This document shows positions 28,361-37,701 of a stretch of 64,000 bases of DNA, one piece after another (the first letter of the stretch is position 1; each line of letters starts with the position of its first letter). The stretch comes from Sphaerotilus microaerophilus. GTDB lineage: Bacteria > Pseudomonadota > Gammaproteobacteria > Burkholderiales > Burkholderiaceae_C. Made by a program: the position numbers and the translations under genes. Below the pieces are notes generated by a model, which saw only the letters and a list, made by a program, of their open reading frames with translations, was not told the origin of the DNA and did not search any database. The stretch is taken from contig NZ_AP025730.1 in the NCBI RefSeq assembly GCF_023734135.1, positions 3,472,001-3,536,000 on the forward strand, in the 5' to 3' direction.

Positions 28361-28960
28361 ATGAACTTGGAACAGATCAGCCGCGACGCCTTGGTGGCCG
28401 CGTTGTTGTCGCCGACCGCTGCGACAGGATTCGATGGGGAGTTTGGCTTGCCCCCGGTGGCACGGGACGGCTTGCCCCCACGATGGAGAAGGAAGCTGAC
28501 CGATCGAGATCAACTGCTCAGGCAGCGGTTGGACATCGCCCGGGAACTGCTGCTGCGGGACTTGGCAGCGCAGATGCACCACGGTCCAGTACTGGATTCA
28601 CCGAACACCCTGCGCGAGTGGCTGCGGCTGCGTTGCGCGGGTCTGGAACACGAGGTGTTCCTCGGGCTCTTCCTGGACGCCCACCACCGCTTGCTGGTGG
28701 GCCAGGAGCTGTTCCGGGGCACGTTGACGCAGACGTCGGTCTACCCGCGCGAGCTGGTCAAGGAGGCGCTGAGACACAACGCGGCCGCACTGATCGTGGC
28801 GCACAACCACCCCAGCGGCGTCGCGGAGCCCAGCCGGGCCGACGAGTACCTGACGCAGTCGCTCAAGACTGCGCTGGCTCTGGTGGATGTGCGATTGCTG
28901 GATCACTTTGTCGTGGGATGCGATGCCATCGTTTCGTTCGCGGAGCGGGGTATGGTTTGA
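28361..28960 (+). CDS. radC: RadC-family JAB/MPN-domain protein
   Basis: A 199-residue protein started at the ATG at 28361, which has GGAG 6 nt upstream (the ATG at 28340 is less well placed). It has the RadC signature [16 protein letters not shown] and the metal-binding JAB motif [14 protein letters not shown] (His-x-His ... Asp). RadC-like proteins are very often carried on genomic islands, and a role in DNA repair is doubtful. The last 60 codons and the following hairpin are duplicated at 42.45-42.70 kb. Confidence 0.9.
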   Translation: MNLEQISRDALVAALLSPTAATGFDGEFGLPPVARDGLPPRWRRKLTDRDQLLRQRLDIARELLLRDLAAQMHHGPVLDSPNTLREWLRLRCAGLEHEVFLGLFLDAHHRLLVGQELFRGTLTQTSVYPRELVKEALRHNAAALIVAHNHPSGVAEPSRADEYLTQSLKTALALVDVRLLDHFVVGCDAIVSFAERGMV

Positions 28961-28980
28961 GGTTGAACGTCGCTCGCGGT

Positions 28981-29019
28981 TGAGATCCGACGCAGGCCAT
29001 CGCCCTGCGTCGGATCTCA
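28981..29019 (+). terminator. Hairpin behind radC
   Basis: A perfect 16-bp stem (TGAGATCCGACGCAGG with CCTGCGTCGGATCTCA) and a 7-nt loop, about 20 bp after the radC stop. No T run follows. A diverged copy behind the radC remnant at 42657-42695 keeps the stem with one compensatory pair change. Confidence 0.65.
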
Positions 29020-29113
29020 AGCAGCGCACCTACCAGACTTCTGGGTCAAACCCTGCAGAAACATGTTTCCGGGGATTCAACGAAGACTGCTCTGCTGTTG
29101 GCCCTGGGCCGAG

Positions 29114-30068
29114 TCAGCTGCTGCAGGGAACTGCCAAACCGGATCTCTGCGCCGCCGCCACGAAGCGATCCGGCCGCACAGCGATCACCGTCGTCGCGTG
29201 ACCGCGCATCCAGGAGAGCAAACTGCCGTCAAGGTCGACGATGTCGTCGTGGCCATGCCCGGCGGAATCCACTCCGATCACCGTGAAATAGCGTGTCCCC
29301 AACCGGTCCCATTGCTCGCGCTGCTCTGGCGTGAGCAAACTGGCCGGGTCGATGCCCGCACCCAGCAGCGCAAAGCCGTCACCCAGCAGGTCATCGAGCC
29401 AACAGCGTCGGCCTGCCGAGTCGACCACCCGGGGCTGCGGCAGCATCTTGCCCACGGCACCGTCGGAAGTGACCTCGCCGGTGCACCAGCCGGCGTCGTA
29501 CCAGGGGTTGCGCAGCATCGGCAGCTCACCCGGCTTGGGCGCCATCGCGGCGAGCTCCTCCTCGATGAGCTGCTGCTGGATGATGCGGCCGAGCTGGATG
29601 GCCACCTCGGTGTAGAAGCGCACGTTGGGCGCCCGCTCGGCTTCGTAGCTGTCGAGCAGGGATTCCGGCAGCCGGCCGGAGAGCACCTCGCGCAGCTTCC
29701 AGGTGAGGTTGAAGGCGTCGCGAATGCCTGACTGCATGCCCGAGCCCGCCCAGGGCGGCATCAGGTGCCCCGCATCACCGAGCAGGAAAACTCGGCCCTT
29801 GCGCCACTGGTCGGCATAGCGCACGTGGTGGCGGTAGAAGGCGTGCTAGTGAATTTCTACATCGTCACTCGTCACTCCCAGCGAGTTCGGCAGCTTCCAA
29901 AGCTGGTCATGCGTCTGGAAGTCCGCCTCGGACTCGTGCTCGGCCAGCGGGAACTCCCAGCCGTGGTTGCCCGGCGCCAACGCGATTTCGACCACCGACC
30001 GATCCCTGTCCGACCAGAAGGTCAGAATGTGTCGCTGCGGTCACCAGCGCTTCACCCGGGCGTCGAGG
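29114..30068 (-). pseudogene. MhpA-like FAD monooxygenase, 5'-truncated and nonsense-mutated
   Basis: The 3' portion of a gene closely similar to the intact monooxygenase at 42753-44309. The clean frame 29114-29824 keeps the FAD-binding GD motif (FLLGDAGHLMPPWAGSGMQS) and the C-terminal thioredoxin-like part. Upstream, codon Gln of EIHQHAFY is a TAG at 29846-29848. Homology ends near 30068, so the N-terminal FAD-binding Rossmann domain is absent. It cannot give a functional flavoprotein. Confidence 0.88.
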
Positions 30069-30197
30069 GCATCCGGGCAACTTGTCCGACGGGCAGAGAC
30101 GCCGCGCGCTCAGTTCGAGACGCCCGTGACCACGCCGCTGCTGGCTTCCACATCGCACCGACCGCCATTTCCAGACTCGCCAGGGCCGGCCACATCG

Positions 30198-31103
30198 TCA
30201 AGCAGTCGAGTATCGCATCAGCCATTTCAGCACCGCTTCCAGGCTCCTGAAGTCATCAACGGCCCGCACCGGCAATACGGGCGCCACGCGCATCAGCATG
30301 CGCGAGAGCGCGCTGCCAGCGCCGATCTCCAGCACCGCGTCCACGCGGCTCTGCACGATGGCGTCCATGCACTCGGCCCAGCGCACGGTGGTGGCCACCT
30401 GAGCGCCCAGCGCCACACGGGCCTCGGCAGCTGTGCGTACCAGCAGCGCGTGGTTGGTGGCCAGGCGGCACGAGGGTGCGGCCATGGGCTCGTGGGCCAA
30501 ATGCTCCGCAAAGCGCTGGGCCGCAGGCCGCATCCAGCGCGTGTGCGAGGCCAGGCCCACGCGCAACGGGCTCGCCTGCGCGCCCAGGGCCTCGACCTCG
30601 CCGTTGGCCCGCTGCAGCGCGGCCACGGGGCCGCCCACCACCACGCTGTCGGGCGCATTGCGGATGGCCACCTCCATGCCGTGGCGCTGGCACAGTGCGG
30701 CCAGCGCATCGGCATCCAACCCGCTCCAGCCGGCCAACGCGGTGGGTGTGGCCTGGGCGGCGAGGTCCATCTCGGCGGCGCGCACGCGGGCCAGGTCCAC
30801 CGCTTGTTCCGCGCCGATAACCCCAGCCGCATGGAAGGCCGCCAACTCGCCCACGCTGTAGCCGGCCACCACGGTGGGCGGCGGCAACGTCGCCCGCAGG
30901 GCTTGCCAGGTGGCCACCGCCAGCGCGGTCAGCAGCGGCTGGGCCACGGCGTTGCGGGTGCTCCAGTGCGGGTCGTGCAAGCGTTCGCGCCAGCCCGGCC
31001 CCACAGCACCATCCACAAGCGCGCTGTGCTCTGGCGCGGCCAGGCAGCGGAACATCTCGGCGTGCTGGCCGCCTTGCCCGGAGAACACCAGCGCGTAGGC
31101 CAT
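30198..31103 (-). CDS. mdcH: Malonate decarboxylase epsilon subunit, malonyl transacylase
   Basis: A 301-residue protein of the malonyl-CoA:ACP transacylase fold. FSGQGGQ opens the domain and the catalytic Ser83 lies in GYSVGE; the catalytic His should be in LASHTRWM. It loads the first malonyl group onto the MdcC carrier protein, so the cycle can begin. It is the last gene of the operon, 15 bp after mdcB. The segment 30069-30197 behind it is unassigned and abuts the duplicated radC/monooxygenase repeat. Confidence 0.93.
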   Translation of the reverse strand: MAYALVFSGQGGQHAEMFRCLAAPEHSALVDGAVGPGWRERLHDPHWSTRNAVAQPLLTALAVATWQALRATLPPPTVVAGYSVGELAAFHAAGVIGAEQAVDLARVRAAEMDLAAQATPTALAGWSGLDADALAALCQRHGMEVAIRNAPDSVVVGGPVAALQRANGEVEALGAQASPLRVGLASHTRWMRPAAQRFAEHLAHEPMAAPSCRLATNHALLVRTAAEARVALGAQVATTVRWAECMDAIVQSRVDAVLEIGAGSALSRMLMRVAPVLPVRAVDDFRSLEAVLKWLMRYSTA

Positions 31104-31118
31104 GTCGCCTGCCAGGCC

Positions 31119-32009
31119 TCAGGCGATGCGGCCCACGCGCTGCAGGAAGCAAAGCGCCGAAAGGCCGTCAGCACAGCCGCCGGGCGAGAGGCGGCGGGCC
31201 ACGAAGCGGCGGTGCAGGGCCCAGGCACTGGCTTCCCAACCGGGAGCACCGGCCCCGCCAACGGCCAAGAAACCGTGCGCCTGCGCGCGTGCCCAGTGCA
31301 GGCCTTTCAGGCCACCGCGGTGGGCCAGGTTGCAGTCGTCCAACTGGCCCAGCAGCGCAAAGAAGGCCTGGGCCTGCACCTGCTGGTGCGACCAGCCCGC
31401 GGATTGCGCCTGCCGCCACGCAGGGAGGCCCACCTCGAACACAGCGGGGAAGGCCAGCGCGGCTTCCTCCGAAGCGCTGCGCAAACCCCAGCGCCGCGCG
31501 GCCACGCCGCCCGGCAGTTGCGAGGTGCGCTGCGCGCGCTCGGCCAGCTCGGCGCCCCAGGTGGCCCGCAAGGCGTCGCGCACCGCTTCGGGTGTGGCCG
31601 CCCCGCCGTGAGCCTGCACGCGCCCCACGGCGGCGCACAGCAGGCCCAGGATGAAGATGGCACCGCGGTGGGTGTTGATGCCCTGGGTGGCCTGCAGCAT
31701 GGTCGCCTCGGCGGCAATGCCACAGCGCTCCAGCGCGGCGAATGGCGCCCCCTGCGCACCCAGGCCATGGATGGCGCCGAAGTAGCCGCGCAGCGCCATC
31801 AGGCTGCGCAGAAAGGTCTGCGCGTCCATGTCGTCGTGGCTGCCGCTGTCGGCGAACGACACCAGGCCAGGCTTAGGCGCCAGCGCCAGCTCGTCGTGCA
31901 GGGCCAGCACGGCGGCGCGGGCCACCAGGGTGCCCTGCCCGGCTGGCAGTGCGTGCGCCGCCGCCGCCGGCGTCGGGCCATGATGTTTGGAGGCCAAGGG
32001 GGTGTTCAT
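31119..32009 (-). CDS. mdcB: Triphosphoribosyl-dephospho-CoA synthase
   Basis: A 296-residue CitG/MdcB-family protein started at the ATG at 32009, which overlaps the mdcG stop by 4 bp. The family motif is seen in ELALAPKPGLVSFADSGSHDDM and in GINTHRGAIFILGLL. It makes 2'-(5''-triphosphoribosyl)-3'-dephospho-CoA from dephospho-CoA and ATP, the precursor of the MdcC prosthetic group. It works with MdcG. Confidence 0.93.
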   Translation of the reverse strand: MNTPLASKHHGPTPAAAAHALPAGQGTLVARAAVLALHDELALAPKPGLVSFADSGSHDDMDAQTFLRSLMALRGYFGAIHGLGAQGAPFAALERCGIAAEATMLQATQGINTHRGAIFILGLLCAAVGRVQAHGGAATPEAVRDALRATWGAELAERAQRTSQLPGGVAARRWGLRSASEEAALAFPAVFEVGLPAWRQAQSAGWSHQQVQAQAFFALLGQLDDCNLAHRGGLKGLHWARAQAHGFLAVGGAGAPGWEASAWALHRRFVARRLSPGGCADGLSALCFLQRVGRIA

Positions 32010-32686
32010 GCGCAGCACAGCTCCGGTTCGGGTTGCGGCACCTCGTGGCACAGGCGGGCGCCGTGCAGGGCCTTGACCAGCAGGCTGCGGCTGCCGCCCG
32101 CGCGAAAACGCAGCCACTCGCGCCACGACACTGCATCCCCGTGCGGGAACACCAGCTCGCCGTCCAGGCGCAGCCCGGTCTCGCCCGCCGCGTCGCACTG
32201 CTGCAGGCAGCGCGAGGCCAGGTCAGCCTCGGCCGCGTGGGCCACGCCGACCCACAGGTCCAGGTCCGAGCCCTCGCGCACATAGGCCAGGCCGGTGAGG
32301 GCCTGCCAGCCGAAGCTGCCGTAGACCTGGGCGCGCAGGCCGGCCATAGCCAGTTGCTGCGAGAGCCGCACCAGGCTGTCGCGATGTGCCACGGGCACCC
32401 CGGGCAGCACCTGCAGCGTGGTGGGGAACTCGGCGAAGTAGGCGATGCCCTCGCGCGGCACCTGCACCGCGCAGCGCCGCCGGGCCCAACGCGTGGGCAG
32501 CGGCAGGCCGGCGCAAAGCCGCGCGTGCGGCCCGGCCAGCGGCTGGCGGCACAGCACCAGCGGCAAGCGCCGGCTGCGCCAAAGCTGCAGCACGGTGTCG
32601 GGCAGGCCGGCCTCCACCTGGCCGGCCAGATCGGCCCAGCCCAGTGCATTCAGGCACAGCAGTTGGTGGCGGCGCAGCGGTGGCAT
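32006..32686 (-). CDS. mdcG: Phosphoribosyl-dephospho-CoA transferase (holo-ACP synthase)
   Basis: A 226-residue MdcG protein. The nucleotidyltransferase-like signature YGSFGWQALTG...EGSDLDLWV carries the acidic residues that bind metal. It attaches the phosphoribosyl-dephospho-CoA group made by MdcB to a serine of MdcC. It lies 3 bp after mdcE and overlaps mdcB, so all three are coupled. Confidence 0.92.
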   Translation of the reverse strand: MPPLRRHQLLCLNALGWADLAGQVEAGLPDTVLQLWRSRRLPLVLCRQPLAGPHARLCAGLPLPTRWARRRCAVQVPREGIAYFAEFPTTLQVLPGVPVAHRDSLVRLSQQLAMAGLRAQVYGSFGWQALTGLAYVREGSDLDLWVGVAHAAEADLASRCLQQCDAAGETGLRLDGELVFPHGDAVSWREWLRFRAGGSRSLLVKALHGARLCHEVPQPEPELCCA

Positions 32687-32689
32687 GGC

Positions 32690-33391
32690 TCAGGCGGCCT
32701 GCAGCACGCGGTCCACCACCTCGGCGGCCAATCGGCGGCCGCCACGGGCACGGCCAGCCTCGGCACGCTCGTCGGAGCGCGGAGCGTGGACCAGCGCGTC
32801 GCGCAGGGCCTGGGCCAGATCGCCCTGCCAGAGGGCCTGCACGCCGCCCATGGCCACATAGTTGCCCACGCCAGGTGCAAACACCGGGTTGTCGTGCGAA
32901 AGGGCTTCGAGCTGCGCCTCGGGCAGCTTGGTGATGCGCGCCATGGCGGGCAGGCGCATCACGCGGATCTCGGCTTCGGGCAGCGCGTAGCAGGCGTCGG
33001 CGATCAGGCCCGAGGTGATGAAGCCACCTGAGAGCGCCTGGTCGTACACCAGACCGAGCACGCGGTGGCCTTGCCGGCGGGCGAAGTCCAGGCACAGCCC
33101 CAGGTGGGCCATGGCGCGGTTGATGCCCAGCAGTTCGTCGCGGCGGCGCAGCTGCTGACCCTGCGTATCGATGAGGAGCAGGATCGGCCGGCTGGGGTGG
33201 CTGCGCACAGTCTCCAGCACGGCATGGGCCTGGGCCAGCGCCAGGTGCACGCCGATGGCTGCGTGGTGGGTGGTGCCGATCACGGTGAGCTCGGCCCCGT
33301 CCAGACGGGCGGTGCCCAGCACCAGGTCACCATCGGCCTTCAGGCCGTGGTGGGGGCCGAAGAGGGCTTCGGCGAGGGCGTTCCATTGCAT
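32690..33391 (-). CDS. mdcE: Malonate decarboxylase gamma subunit
   Basis: A 233-residue protein of the carboxyltransferase (crotonase-like) fold. It pairs with MdcD in malonyl-S-ACP decarboxylation, releasing CO2 and leaving acetyl-S-ACP. Family features include HHAAIGVHLALAQAHAVLE and YDQALSGGFITSGLIADACYA. It follows mdcD by 12 bp. Confidence 0.93.
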   Translation of the reverse strand: MQWNALAEALFGPHHGLKADGDLVLGTARLDGAELTVIGTTHHAAIGVHLALAQAHAVLETVRSHPSRPILLLIDTQGQQLRRRDELLGINRAMAHLGLCLDFARRQGHRVLGLVYDQALSGGFITSGLIADACYALPEAEIRVMRLPAMARITKLPEAQLEALSHDNPVFAPGVGNYVAMGGVQALWQGDLAQALRDALVHAPRSDERAEAGRARGGRRLAAEVVDRVLQAA

Positions 33392-33403
33392 CTCGTTTCC
33401 TTC

Positions 33404-34282
33404 TCAGCACGGGCGCATGCCGCGTACGGCGGGCACGTCGGCTTGCGGCACGCATTGGGCATCGTCCACGCCCAGCGCGCGCCACAGTGCGGCGGCTTCG
33501 TCCTCGGGTTCGGCGCCCAGCGGGGCCCCGGCTTCGCGCAGGGTCAGCAGTACGTGCTCGCGCTCCAGCGCATCGAGCGTGATAGCACGGGCCTGGCCCA
33601 GGCCAGCGATGGCGGCGTCACGGAACTCGGCCAGGTCGTCCTCGACCAGCGCGTCGCAGTCGCCGCACAGCCAGCGGTGCTTGCCACCGGTGGTGCGCCA
33701 CACCAGAGCGCGGTCGCGGGCGTCGAACTCTTCCACTCCATGGGCCGACTCGATGACCTCGGGCCCCGACATGGCCAGGCGGCCCACGTCGCTCATCACC
33801 ACCCAGTCGGCGCAGCGGGCCACGATGCCCATACCGCCGAAGCAGCCACCCGAGCTGCCCACCAACACCACCACGGGGATGCCGGCATGGCGCACGTCCA
33901 GCAGGGCGCGCATCACTTCCGAGACGGCGATCAGCCCGGCATTGGCCTCGTGCAGGCGCACACCGCCGGAGTCGGCCAGCAGCAGCACCGCCGCAGGCCG
34001 CTCGCGCAGCGCGCGCTGCATCAGCCCCACCAGCTTGGCGCCGTGCACCTCGCCCACGCCACCGCCCATGAAGCCGCCCTCCTGCGCGGCCACGTGCACG
34101 GGCCGGCCGGCCAGCAAGCCATGGCCGATGACCACGCCGTCGTCGAAAGCGCAGGGCAGGCCCAGCTGGGCCAGGTGCGGGCTGCTGACGCGGGCCTGCG
34201 GGGCCAGCCACTCGTGGAAGCTGCCGGCGTCCAGCAGCGCCTTCACGCGCTGGCGGGCGTTCATCTCGGCGTAGCTGTTCAT
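33404..34282 (-). CDS. mdcD: Malonate decarboxylase beta subunit
   Basis: A 292-residue carboxyltransferase-like protein started at the ATG at 34282, which overlaps the mdcC stop by 4 bp. The oxyanion-type glycine motifs are visible (EGGFMGGGVGEVHGAKL and VGSSGGCFGGMG). With MdcE it forms the decarboxylase active site. A CGDC pair near residue 210 could hold a metal. Confidence 0.93.
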   Translation of the reverse strand: MNSYAEMNARQRVKALLDAGSFHEWLAPQARVSSPHLAQLGLPCAFDDGVVIGHGLLAGRPVHVAAQEGGFMGGGVGEVHGAKLVGLMQRALRERPAAVLLLADSGGVRLHEANAGLIAVSEVMRALLDVRHAGIPVVVLVGSSGGCFGGMGIVARCADWVVMSDVGRLAMSGPEVIESAHGVEEFDARDRALVWRTTGGKHRWLCGDCDALVEDDLAEFRDAAIAGLGQARAITLDALEREHVLLTLREAGAPLGAEPEDEAAALWRALGVDDAQCVPQADVPAVRGMRPC

Positions 34283-34617
34283 GCCGCCCCTCCGTTCGCG
34301 CCCAGCTCGGCCACGGCCTGGTCCAGCCGCAGCGACACCACGGCGGGCGTGGCGCCCATGTCGTGGATGGACACGCGCAGGCCGCCCAGGCCGTGCCGGG
34401 CATGGAAGTCCTGCGCCACGGCCTGCCAGATGGCGCCGAAGCCGCGTGCCGAGGTCTGCACATTCACGGCACAACGGGCCGGGTCGGCCAGGGGCTCCAG
34501 CAGCACCTCGAGGTTGCCCGACCCCACCACGCCGACCAAGACCGGCGTGAAGGCCGGCAGGCTGCGGTGGCCGTGGAAGACGTAGTCCAGCGACTCCGTT
34601 CCGATTGCATGGCTCAT
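34279..34617 (-). CDS. mdcC: Malonate decarboxylase acyl carrier protein (delta subunit)
   Basis: A 112-residue protein with GGAG upstream of the ATG at 34617. The expected prosthetic-group serine is Ser33 in VVGSGNLEVLLEP. The carrier holds the acetyl/malonyl thioester and moves it between MdcA, MdcD/E and MdcH. It lies 14 bp after mdcA. Confidence 0.92.
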   Translation of the reverse strand: MSHAIGTESLDYVFHGHRSLPAFTPVLVGVVGSGNLEVLLEPLADPARCAVNVQTSARGFGAIWQAVAQDFHARHGLGGLRVSIHDMGATPAVVSLRLDQAVAELGANGGAA

Positions 34618-34631
34618 GTGTTTCTCCGTGT

Positions 34632-36314
34632 TCACCAGTTCCGGAAGCGGGCCGGCGGCTGGTAGAGGCCGCCCGAGGCGCGCACCAGGTCGCGCATGCT
34701 GCGCGCGGCCAGCAGTTGGCGCGTGGCCAGGCGCGGGTCGATCCCCAGGTCGGCCGGGCGGCGGATGACGCCGCGGTCGCGCAGGTGCTCCACCATGCGG
34801 CGGTCGCGGCCCAGCCCCACGGGCGTGTAGCCGGCCACGCCGCGGATGGCCTGCTCGCGCTCGGCGTCGTTGCGGCACAGCAGCAGGTTGGCAAGCCCTT
34901 CTTCGGTGAGCACGTGCGTCACGTCCTCGCCGTAGATCATGATGGGCGGCAGGGCCATGCCGGCCTGCTCGGCCAGGGTCCAGGCGTCCAGCCGTTCGAC
35001 GAAGGCGGGCTGCATGTGCTCGCGGTAGGTCTCCACCATCTGCACTACCAGCTTCTGGCCGCGCGGCGTGCCGGCCGCGCCGCTGCGCCCGCGCCGTGCC
35101 TCTTCGCCAGCACGCAGCCAGGCGGGGCTCACGTGGCGGCGGCCGCGCGCATCGGCCCCCATGTTGGGCGCGCCGCCAAAGCCGGCGATGCGGCCCAGCG
35201 TGGCGGTGGAGCTGTTGCCGTCCAGGTCCATCTGCAGCGTGGAGCCGATGAACAGGTCGCAGGCGTAGTGCCCGGCGGCCTGGCAGAAGGCGCGGTGGCT
35301 GCGCAGGCTGCCGTCCGGGCCGGTGAAGAACACGTCGGAGCGGGCGCGGATGTAGTCCTCCATGCCCAACTCGGAACCGAAGGAGTGGATCGACTGCACC
35401 CAGCCCGCCTCGATGGCCGGGATCAGCGCCGGGTGCGGGTTCAGCGCCCAGTGCTGGCAGATCTTGCCCTTGAGGCCCAGCGATTCGCCGTATGTGGGCA
35501 GCAGCAGCTCGATGGCGGCGGTGTCGAAACCGATGCCGTGGTTCAGGCGCTGCACGCCGTACTCGGCGTAGATCCCCTTGATGGCCATCATGGCCATCAG
35601 CACCTGCACCTCGCTGATCTGCGCCGGGTCGCGGGTGAAGAGCGGCTCAATCACGTTGGGGCGCGGCGCCTGCACTACGAAGCTCACCCAGCCGGCGGGG
35701 ATGTCAATGCGCGGCAGCGCCTGCCCCGGCGGCAGCAGCTCGTTCACCTGGGCGATGACGATGCCGCCCGAGAAGGCCGTGGCCTCGACGATGGCCGGCG
35801 TGTCCTCGGTGTTGGGGCCAGTGAAGAGGTTGCCTTCTGCGTCGGCGGCGTGCGCGGCCACCATCGCCACATGCGGGGTCAGGTCGACGAAGTAGCGCGA
35901 GAACAGCTCCAGGTAGGTGTGGATGGCACCGATCTCCAGCCGGCCCTGCGACACCAGCTGGGCCAGGCGGCCGGCCTGCGGGCCGCTGAAGCTGAAGTCC
36001 AGCCGCCGCGCCACGCCGGTGTCGAAGATGTCCAGGTGCTCGGGCAGCGAGAGCACCGACTGCACCATGTGCAGGTCGTGCACGCGCTGCGGGTCGACCT
36101 TCACCAGCGAGCGGGCCAGGAAGTCGGCCTGCTTCTGGTTGTTGCCCTCCAGGCAGACGCGGTCGCCGGGTTCGATCACGGCCTCCAGCAGCGCCACGGT
36201 CTGCTCGGCGCGCAACAGCTTGCTGGTGCCACAGGCCTGCTCGGCCCGCGCCAGGCGCGCCGCGTGGTTGAGGGCGCGGCGGTTCCAGCGGCCCGGTTCG
36301 GTCATCGCGTTCAT
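34632..36314 (-). CDS. mdcA: Malonate decarboxylase alpha subunit, acetyl-ACP:malonate ACP transferase
   Basis: A 560-residue protein started at the ATG at 36314 behind a GAGGAA box. It is a two-domain CoA-transferase-like enzyme that swaps malonate for acetate on the MdcC carrier. Recognisable segments are CLEGNNQKQADFLARSL near the N-terminus, GPNTEDTPAIVEATAFSGG in the middle and GQKLVVQMVETYREHMQPAF near the C-terminus. A short Gly/Arg-rich insert lies just before the last segment. Length fits the family (about 550). Confidence 0.94.
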   Translation of the reverse strand: MNAMTEPGRWNRRALNHAARLARAEQACGTSKLLRAEQTVALLEAVIEPGDRVCLEGNNQKQADFLARSLVKVDPQRVHDLHMVQSVLSLPEHLDIFDTGVARRLDFSFSGPQAGRLAQLVSQGRLEIGAIHTYLELFSRYFVDLTPHVAMVAAHAADAEGNLFTGPNTEDTPAIVEATAFSGGIVIAQVNELLPPGQALPRIDIPAGWVSFVVQAPRPNVIEPLFTRDPAQISEVQVLMAMMAIKGIYAEYGVQRLNHGIGFDTAAIELLLPTYGESLGLKGKICQHWALNPHPALIPAIEAGWVQSIHSFGSELGMEDYIRARSDVFFTGPDGSLRSHRAFCQAAGHYACDLFIGSTLQMDLDGNSSTATLGRIAGFGGAPNMGADARGRRHVSPAWLRAGEEARRGRSGAAGTPRGQKLVVQMVETYREHMQPAFVERLDAWTLAEQAGMALPPIMIYGEDVTHVLTEEGLANLLLCRNDAEREQAIRGVAGYTPVGLGRDRRMVEHLRDRGVIRRPADLGIDPRLATRQLLAARSMRDLVRASGGLYQPPARFRNW

Positions 36315-36333
36315 GGCGGTTCCTCGGCCGGGC

Positions 36334-37701
36334 TCAGCGCGTGGGGACGACGACCGCACCCATCACCGCGTCGGGCAGCGCCGTGGCGATGCCAGGAACG
36401 AGACAGATCAGCAGCACCGCCAACAGCATCAGCACCACGAAAGGCAGCACGCCCCAGATGATGTCGCTTAGCGGGATGTCGGGCGCGATGTTCTTGATGA
36501 CGAAGATGTTCAGGCCCACCGGCGGGTGGATGAGGCCGGTCTCCATCACGATGGTCATCAGCACACCGAACCAGATCAGGTCGAAGCCCGCGGCCTTGAG
36601 CGGCGGCAGGATGATCGGCGCGGTCATCAGGATGATGCTCACCGGCGGCAGAAAGAAGCCCAAGAAGATCACCATCACCAGCACCGCCGCCAGCAGCACC
36701 CACTTGGACAGCTGCATGCCCACGATCCACTCGGCCGTGGACTGGCTGATGTGCAGGTAGCTCATCACGTACGAGAACAGCAGCGACATGCCGATGATGA
36801 ACATCAGCATGGTCGACTCCTTGAGCGTGGACACCAGGATGGGCCGCACGTCGGCCGGCCGCCAGACGCCGTAGACCACGGCCACCAGCAGCAGGGCCAG
36901 CAGCGCGCCCAGGCCGGCCGTCTCGGACGGTGTGGCAAAGCCGCCGTACAGCGCCACCATCACGCCCACCAGCAGCAGCACGAAGGGCACGACGCGCGGC
37001 AGCATCTCGAACTTCTGGCGCGCCGTGAACGTCTCTTCGGCCAGCAGGGCCGACGCCGCGCCCGAGCGGGTGAACTCGGCGGTGGCCAGCGCGTGCTCAC
37101 GCCGGTAGCGCACCACCGCGTAGACGGCGAACAGCACAACCATCAGCAAGCCCGGGAAGATGCCCGCCAGGAAAAGCCGGCCCAGCGACTGCTCGGCCGC
37201 CACGGCGTACAGGATCATGGTGATGGACGGCGGCAGCAGGATGCCCAGGGTGCCACCGGCGGCGATGATGCCGGCCGCGAAGCCGGGCGAGTAGCCGCGC
37301 TTGCGCATCTCGGGGATGCCCGCTGAGCCGATGGCCGAGCAGGTGGCCGGGCTAGAGCCGGCCATTGCTGCGAACAGCGCGCAGGCGAAGACGTTGGCAA
37401 TGCCAAGGCCACCGGGTATCTTTCCCATCCACACATGCATGGCGGCGTACAAGTCCTGCCCGGCGCGTGATTTGCCGATAGCTGCGCCTTTGAGGATGAA
37501 CAGCGGGATGGACAGCAGCGTGATGCTAGCCATCTCCTCGTAGACGTTCTGCGTGATCGTGTCCAACGCCGACACCGGCATGGTGAACAGCATGAACGTG
37601 ACCGCCACGCTGCCCAGCGCGAAGGCGATGGGCGCCCCCGAGAACATGAACAGCAGCGTCACCACCCCGAACAGGGTGCCCAAGACCATCATGTCCATCA
37701 T
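36334..37701 (-). CDS. dctM: TRAP transporter large membrane subunit (DctM type)
   Basis: A 455-residue protein with about twelve membrane segments. TRAP-DctM features include SGAPIAFALG, the FFLPPVSIILMTAPIILPP stretch and the MAGSSPATCSAIGS segment. It is the transport channel and works with sodium or proton gradients. The ATG at 37701 overlaps the dctQ stop by 4 bp; a longer upstream frame is out of place because it runs through dctQ. Being directly upstream of mdcA, it most likely imports malonate, as MatPQM does in rhizobia. Confidence 0.9.
   Translation of the reverse strand: MMDMMVLGTLFGVVTLLFMFSGAPIAFALGSVAVTFMLFTMPVSALDTITQNVYEEMASITLLSIPLFILKGAAIGKSRAGQDLYAAMHVWMGKIPGGLGIANVFACALFAAMAGSSPATCSAIGSAGIPEMRKRGYSPGFAAGIIAAGGTLGILLPPSITMILYAVAAEQSLGRLFLAGIFPGLLMVVLFAVYAVVRYRREHALATAEFTRSGAASALLAEETFTARQKFEMLPRVVPFVLLLVGVMVALYGGFATPSETAGLGALLALLLVAVVYGVWRPADVRPILVSTLKESTMLMFIIGMSLLFSYVMSYLHISQSTAEWIVGMQLSKWVLLAAVLVMVIFLGFFLPPVSIILMTAPIILPPLKAAGFDLIWFGVLMTIVMETGLIHPPVGLNIFVIKNIAPDIPLSDIIWGVLPFVVLMLLAVLLICLVPGIATALPDAVMGAVVVPTR

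Larger units (their letters stand above)
28760..30068. repeat. Direct repeat copy A: radC 3' end plus monooxygenase 3' end
   Basis: This segment is homologous, in the same orientation, to 42450-43725. It covers the last part of radC, the hairpin behind it and about 950 bp of an mhpA-like gene on the other strand. By eye the copies are roughly 85-90 percent identical with several small indels. The homology stops where the malonate cluster side begins. Confidence 0.85.
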
